The notes beneath the pieces were generated by a model. That model was not told where the DNA came from and searched no databases. It worked only from the letters and a program-made list of their open reading frames with translations. A stretch of DNA of 64,000 nt, from NCBI GenBank assembly GCA_003116875.1, contig BCKT01000008.1:1138322-1202321 (forward strand), given 5' to 3'. This DNA is from Takashimella koratensis. Its lineage: Eukaryota; Basidiomycota; Tremellomycetes; Trichosporonales; Tetragoniomycetaceae. Positions 59,260 to 64,000 of this stretch are shown piece by piece. Made by a program: the position numbers and the translations under genes. The number at the start of each line of letters is the position of its first letter. The stretch's first letter is position 1.

Positions 59260-60636
59260 ATGAGCAAGAAAATCTTCGTGTTTGGCGCTACCGGGACCCA
59301 AGGGAAGAGCGTCTGCCAGGCCCTTGTTGGGAGCGGGTACGAGGTCTACGGGATGACCCGAAACAAGACCAGCGCTTCGGCTCAAGGTAAGTTGAGGTGT
59401 GCTCGTGAACCCGCTGGTCTTGTGCATCTGCAAGAGGGTGAGATAATGCTGATCGCATACCTTAATAGAGCTCGAGAAGATCGGGGTCCACCTCGTTCAG
59501 GGTGACCTCGAGGATGTGAGCTCGTATGAGCACGCTCTCAAGGGGATGTACGGCGCCTACCTGAACGTTGATTGTGAGCGGGCTCCTCTCCCTGATCAAC
59601 TCACCTCGCCGGCCACTTCAAAGTACAATGGCTGACACCCATCCCCTCTGCCCTTTCGCCGTATCTACTTCCTCTCACCCCCTTCCCACCCCAGTCTGGG
59701 CTTACTACAAGGGCAACAACTCTGCCGAGGCCAAAGCCACCGAGATCCGTCAAGCCAAGTCGGCCGTCGACGCTCTTCGTCGCCAAGGGATCCAACACCT
59801 GGTCTACTCCACTCTTGAATCTTTCCACCCTCGTCAGGAGATGCCCCACTTTGACTCCAAGGCCGAAGTCACCGCGTACATCAGGTCCCAGGACATACCG
59901 GCTACCCAGTTCTTCACGTCCGCGTATTACGGAAACGTGATGGAGACGCCGCAGATTGACAAGGAAGGTGGAGTCAAGGCGATCACGTTTGCGGTGCCCG
60001 ACGATACCGTGGTACCCAGTTTTGCGCCGGAGCAGTCAGGGCTGTGGGTGAAGGTCGCACTGGACAACCCGGACAAGTGGATCGGTGAGTGCAGGCTGAA
60101 GCGGGCGTGGTCGTGATGTCGCGCGGGAAGGTGGTGAGGGAATCTGGAGCCGGGCTAGGGTGATCAAATGCAGTGAGAGAGCGTCGAGCGGAAGAGAGAG
60201 AGTGACAAGCGTTGACATAACCTCCAGGCAAAGACATGTACGCCTGCGGTGAGAACATCACCGTTGGTGAGATCTGCAAAACCCTCTCCGACCTGTCGGG
60301 GAAGAAATACGAGTCTCTCCATCTGGCTCGTGACGATTTCTTCGGTGACCAAGTCAAGGGGAAGATGCCTGAAGAGCTGTGGCTCAACTGGCTCGCTTTC
60401 CTCAACGGGTGAGTGCAAGGTTGGGTTGCTCTATCTCCCTGGACCGCTGGGTGGTTTGGTCGGTTCGGTTGAGCAAGTCGTTGTTTCTCCGAAGAGTGAG
60501 GAGCTAACGGTAAACGGATGAACGTAGCGAGCTCAAGCGAGACGTTGCAGAAAGCAAGGCGATCGTCCCCGAACAGTGGACCTTCAAGGAATGGGCCCAG
60601 AACACGCCCGCCGTTGGCAAGAAGTTTGGTTTCTAG
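59260..60636 (+). CDS. NmrA-like NAD(P)-binding reductase family protein, copy 1
   Basis: NmrA-like proteins are Rossmann-fold, atypical short-chain dehydrogenases that often act as redox sensors. From MSKKIFVFGATGTQGKSV the glycine motif GxxGxxG is complete. HLVQGDLEDVSSYEHAL and GMYGAYLNVDF follow, then HLVYSTLESFHP. The C-terminal half continues TQFFTSAYYGNVMETPQI and GENITVGEICKTLSDL and ends VGKKFGF. Three introns interrupt it. Length about 300 residues, typical. Substrate is unknown. A paralogue follows directly downstream. Confidence 0.88.
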
Positions 60637-61197
60637 TCTGCCCAGGCTGGACTAGGGGGGCCGTCTGGTTAGCCAGACGGGCGGTCTATAACCAGTGGCG
60701 AGATTAGCGTGACCAGGACCGGAAGTACCGAAGCAGAAAGCAGAGCAGACAAAAATCGTAGTCATACCATTATGCAGAACCGAGGTTGTAGTGTCTAGCG
60801 GTCGGTCGACCGAGGCGAGCTAGGAGTGATTCTGATTCCCCAGAGTTTGTACGACGAAGGCTATTTCTGGTTTTTCATGGATGAGATGACGGCAGCTTCA
60901 ATCTGGGTGCAGCCCGTGTCCATGTTGCGAGGCCCTAATGGCGAAAGCGAAAGACGTGGACGTCTACAGTGGGTGGTGGAGTATGGGGTGGAGGTGCTCC
61001 ACTCGGTCATCGCTTACCCGGATCCCCGATCGGGCTGTTGACTTTGAGATCCACTTCGTAACTTTAAGAACCAACATCCACATTTGATTCTCACTCTTTG
61101 AGCCTCCACTTGTTCTTTCCCATTTCAAGATCGTATCTCACTGATACCCTCTATCTACTGAGATCTACCCTACGACGGACTCCGACTTCCTCCCTTC
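60637..61197. other. Intergenic region between the two NmrA-like genes
   Basis: No gene or repeat recognised; holds the promoter of copy 2. Confidence 0.45.
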
Positions 61198-62576
61198 ATG
61201 TGGCGAATCGATAACCTCCTGGGCCCACTCAACCCCAACCGCCAAGCGGCATCCACAGCCCCCGATCCTCGCAGGATTGTCGTCTTCCACGCTACAGGCG
61301 AACGCGGATCGTCTGTGTGTCGGGCGTTTGTAGGGGCCGGGGTGTGGTATGTTACTGCTTTGACAAGGGATACCGAAGGCGAGGTCGCGCAAGGTACGTG
61401 AATTTGTGTTCCCTCGAAGACGGACTCGGACAGTGACCTCAAAGTGGGAAGAGGAATGTTCGTCCCCAGAAGTAGCTGAGGTGCTCTTGGCTCATCTCGA
61501 TTTCTTAGAGCTGCGGGGACTACAAGTCGACGTTCTCAACGTCGACTACGATCGAGAATCGACATTCGAGAAACACGTTCAATCCGCTGACGTCGTCTTC
61601 ATTACATCTGACGGTGAGCCCGAATTCTGACTGCAACCTGCGGGGCAAACCGAAGGCCTAAGATACACTCGCTGACACTCATACTCCATTTACGATTCCC
61701 TCCGTAGTGTGTGCAATTCACGACGCGTTAAGAGGGGAAGAACCCCAGCGAACCACTTGTGCTCGTCAAGCTGCCAAGATCCAGCTCTGTAAAGCTATCA
61801 AAGCCTGTTCCGGCTCTCAATCCATCTCGCATGTCGTCGTCTGTGCCGAAGAAGGAGAAGGTACGTTCACGCCAAATCTTGCATTTTGACAAGTATACGT
61901 CGTTCCGTTCCCTAACGATTTACAGACCTTGCTGGGCTCGAGCAAGCTTGTGAGAAATGGACAATCATACGTGCTTCTAGCGCTTTCTCGTCCGTTCTCC
62001 GCTGGATCCGATCTTCAGAGACTGGGGAAGACACATTCATATTGGACTCACCTGTCCCTCCGGACGTGGTCATCCCTTCGTTCGCAGGTGAACAAGTTGG
62101 GGCGTTTGTTCTTGCCTCTGTATCCAAGCCCTCCAAATGGGCCGGTAAGTCTTTCGACCCGACACCAAGAGCATGACGGAGCTAATGAACCCACCAGGTA
62201 AAGAAATTCATGCGGTATCGCAACCGCTCACACCGAGGCAAATGGCCGAATCGCTCTCCAAGTTCTCAGGAAAACGAGTATTGGCTTCCGACCTGAGTCA
62301 AGAGATGTTTAACTCGGATGAACACCGTGGGAAGCTTGGTGGGCGATGGGGGTGGTACGAGACCATGATCAAAGGGTGAGTCTACACCGGTCTCCACTTG
62401 TGTCTCAAGTAAGAGAGCCCTAGAAGAGGGCCTTGGTTGACACGTTGATTGGATTCTGGGGCGGTAGAGAATACGCACCCGATTCTAAAGCGAGCGAGAA
62501 GGTCGTGCCTGAGCAATGGGACTTTCTTCAATGGGCGGGGCAGAGTAAGCCCCTCAAAGCCGTTCTTGGTACGTGA
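61198..62576 (+). CDS. NmrA-like protein, copy 2, with an altered glycine motif
   Basis: A tandem paralogue of the gene at 59260. The reading frame begins MWRIDNLLGPLNPN, and the nucleotide-binding loop reads VVFHATGERGSSV, so the first Gly of GxxGxxG is His. The middle reads GLQVDVLNVDYDRESTFEKH and VVFITSD, and the C-terminal half reads SPVPPDVVIPSFAGEQVG and VVPEQWDFLQWA, which parallel copy 1. Introns join with G|AG, G|TG and G|AC phase 1 junctions and a phase 2 junction (GG|A). The altered loop may reduce NAD(P) binding; this is inference. Confidence 0.85.
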
Positions 62577-63215
62577 CCAAATCGACAAGTTCCCACTCAA
62601 CTACTCGAGCCTTGTGAGAGTCTGAATTTGGATTGTCTTTACCTTGGTGGTGTGTTGTGTTATACTCCATGTTCATGTATGCAATATGATTGTATCTCAT
62701 CCGGACTAAAGAAACTTGGTGCAAAGGTCAATCGCAACAGCGGGATGCGTCTAGCTCGTCGACACAACTTTTGAACAGCTCCTGAGATGTCGCAGGTTGC
62801 ACGGCGATACCGTTGAGGCTAGGGATACTTTGTTGAATTTCTGACTATTGGCTACTGGCTACGTCGGGATCAATGTTATGAGCGAATGTGAACCACAGGA
62901 AGAACAGAACAGAGCTATCAAGACGCAAGTGAATGAAAAGACAAGGAGCCAAAGAGAGATGCCTAAAGAAATGGGCATCACAGATAGAGAGAGAAAAAGA
63001 TGGTTTAGCCGGTGGGCAAGCGTGTATGAACCACCCAGGCGTGCGTGTCTAATATAAACGAAGTAAAGGGAGTCAAACCTGTCTACCATCATCATGATTG
63101 GGTATACCTCTTCCTTCCTATTCGACTTTCAACACTATCACCCACTTTTTACCCTCTCCACCCCTCACACTGCCACATCGTCACAACAACGAGGACCCAT
63201 GACCACTCTAGGTCG
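62577..63215. other. Intergenic region
   Basis: Convergent region between the NmrA-like gene and the CRAL-TRIO gene. No gene or repeat recognised. Confidence 0.45.
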
Positions 63216-64000
63216 TTAGTTCACAGCCTGCTTCTCAGCTTCGGTAGGCGGGTGATCAAACTTTGCTTCGCTCTCTGGTGGACCTGGTTTCGTCGTCGTC
63301 GCTGGGGGCTCTTCCAGCGATACCACGTTCAATCCATTCGCAATAACCTCGACCCCATTTGTCCCATTGGCCTCCTTGGCCTCGGCCGCGTCCTCCTTTG
63401 CGTCGCCATTGACAAGTGTCTCGCGGTGAGCCTCTGCAAAGTCCTGCGCGTGGCTCGTAGGCGCTCCACTCGTCGCGTCCGGCGCGCCATTCGCGGTCAG
63501 CTGACCCGTGGCCACAGCTCCTGATTTGGGGACGAGGTTCTCGAACGCCGCTTTGGCACCGTTGCCCGCTGGAGGGACACAGCTCTTTCCCTCGGCGTCG
63601 AGCCGGCCGCCATCCTGCGCGAGGTGACAAAATCTAAACATGGTCAGCCGATCGAAACTTCCGAGGAGGAGTGTAGTGCTTTATCATGAATATGATGATG
63701 ATTATAATGAAGCAGGGTGACCAGTCTTTGGCACTCACTCAACAAGAGTCTTCCAGTAGACCTTGTGGTCAAATTCAAAGTTGTACTCGCCGCCGTACTC
63801 GTGGTCGACCTGGTTGGGCGGGATGAGGTCGGTGAGCTTGGGGTTGAAGCGGATCTGTAAGAGTGAGATGGGACCGGTCAGCTTGGTTTTTCAACATCAA
63901 ACATGAGCTGACCCACCTTGTCGCGCGTAATGGGGTCCATGAGGGGTCCGATACCCGAGAAGAACGCATTGATCCACCACGGCATGTTGATGACGAGACC
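63216..64000 (-). CDS. CRAL-TRIO/Sec14-like lipid transfer protein, partial at the window edge
   Basis: Sec14-like proteins exchange phosphatidylinositol and other lipids between membranes. Three exons at the 3' end (>63917, 63739-63854, 63216-63633) join in frame. They read INMPWWINAFFSGIGPLMD and PITRDK, then IRFNPKLTDLIPPNQVD and EYGGEYNFEFDHKVYWK. The tail FCHLAQDGGRLDAEG continues into a Glu/Ala/Thr-rich end. The NMPWWINAFF and IPP..L..E.GG elements fit the C-terminal half of the CRAL-TRIO domain. The N-terminal part and start lie beyond the window. Which Sec14 class (for example a PITP) cannot be told from this part. Confidence 0.82.

Overview
This window looks like nuclear DNA of a basidiomycete fungus, probably a yeast-like Agaricomycotina such as a Tremellomycete; that placement is an inference. 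The genes are dense and carry many short introns with GTGAGT or GTAAGT donors and a CTGAC branch site just before the AG acceptor. The gene set is eukaryotic: SEC1, an importin-9-type karyopherin, SEN15, PDB1, LSM1, a septation-initiation-network Cdc14 homologue and a respiratory complex I subunit. All products were named by reading translated motifs; no database search was run.

Layout. 1-14.8 kb holds housekeeping genes: SEC1 (cut by the left edge), importin-9/Kap114, SEN15, PDB1 and a PA-TM-RING ubiquitin ligase. 15.6-32.6 kb holds six small low-complexity proteins that I group as a PPxY cluster. Five carry one PPxY motif right after a phase-0 intron, the sixth is a short relative without it, and all ten introns I could place in the six genes are phase 0. 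A large ZNFX1/NFX1-type RNA helicase sits inside the cluster, with an in-frame TAA inside its zinc-finger array. 32.7-43.8 kb is housekeeping again: a tubulin-tyrosine-ligase-domain protein, a complex I 9.5 kDa subunit, LSM1, a HEI10/Zip3-like RING protein and a CNNM/Mam3 transporter.

44.3-55.0 kb is a tandem array of unrecognised, nearly intronless minus-strand genes. Four share a GPT-N/D-G...CP-I/V-KL core and seem to contain the same module twice, a fifth has one module, and a sixth is uncertain. At least one copy has a nonsense codon and another a frameshift. The roughly 1 kb spacers between them are also duplicated. 55.4-64 kb holds the Cdc14 homologue, two tandem NmrA-like reductase genes (the second with an altered nucleotide-binding motif) and a CRAL-TRIO/Sec14-like gene cut by the right edge.

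The most interesting candidates for something undescribed are the PPxY cluster around the helicase (15.6-32.6 kb) and the tandem module family with decaying copies (44.3-55 kb). How the PPxY proteins work together is not shown by the sequence. PPxY motifs usually bind Nedd4/Rsp5-type ubiquitin ligases, and one member also has a PSAP motif of the kind that binds the ESCRT-I subunit Vps23/Tsg101, so ubiquitin or membrane-sorting adaptor roles are a reasonable hypothesis.
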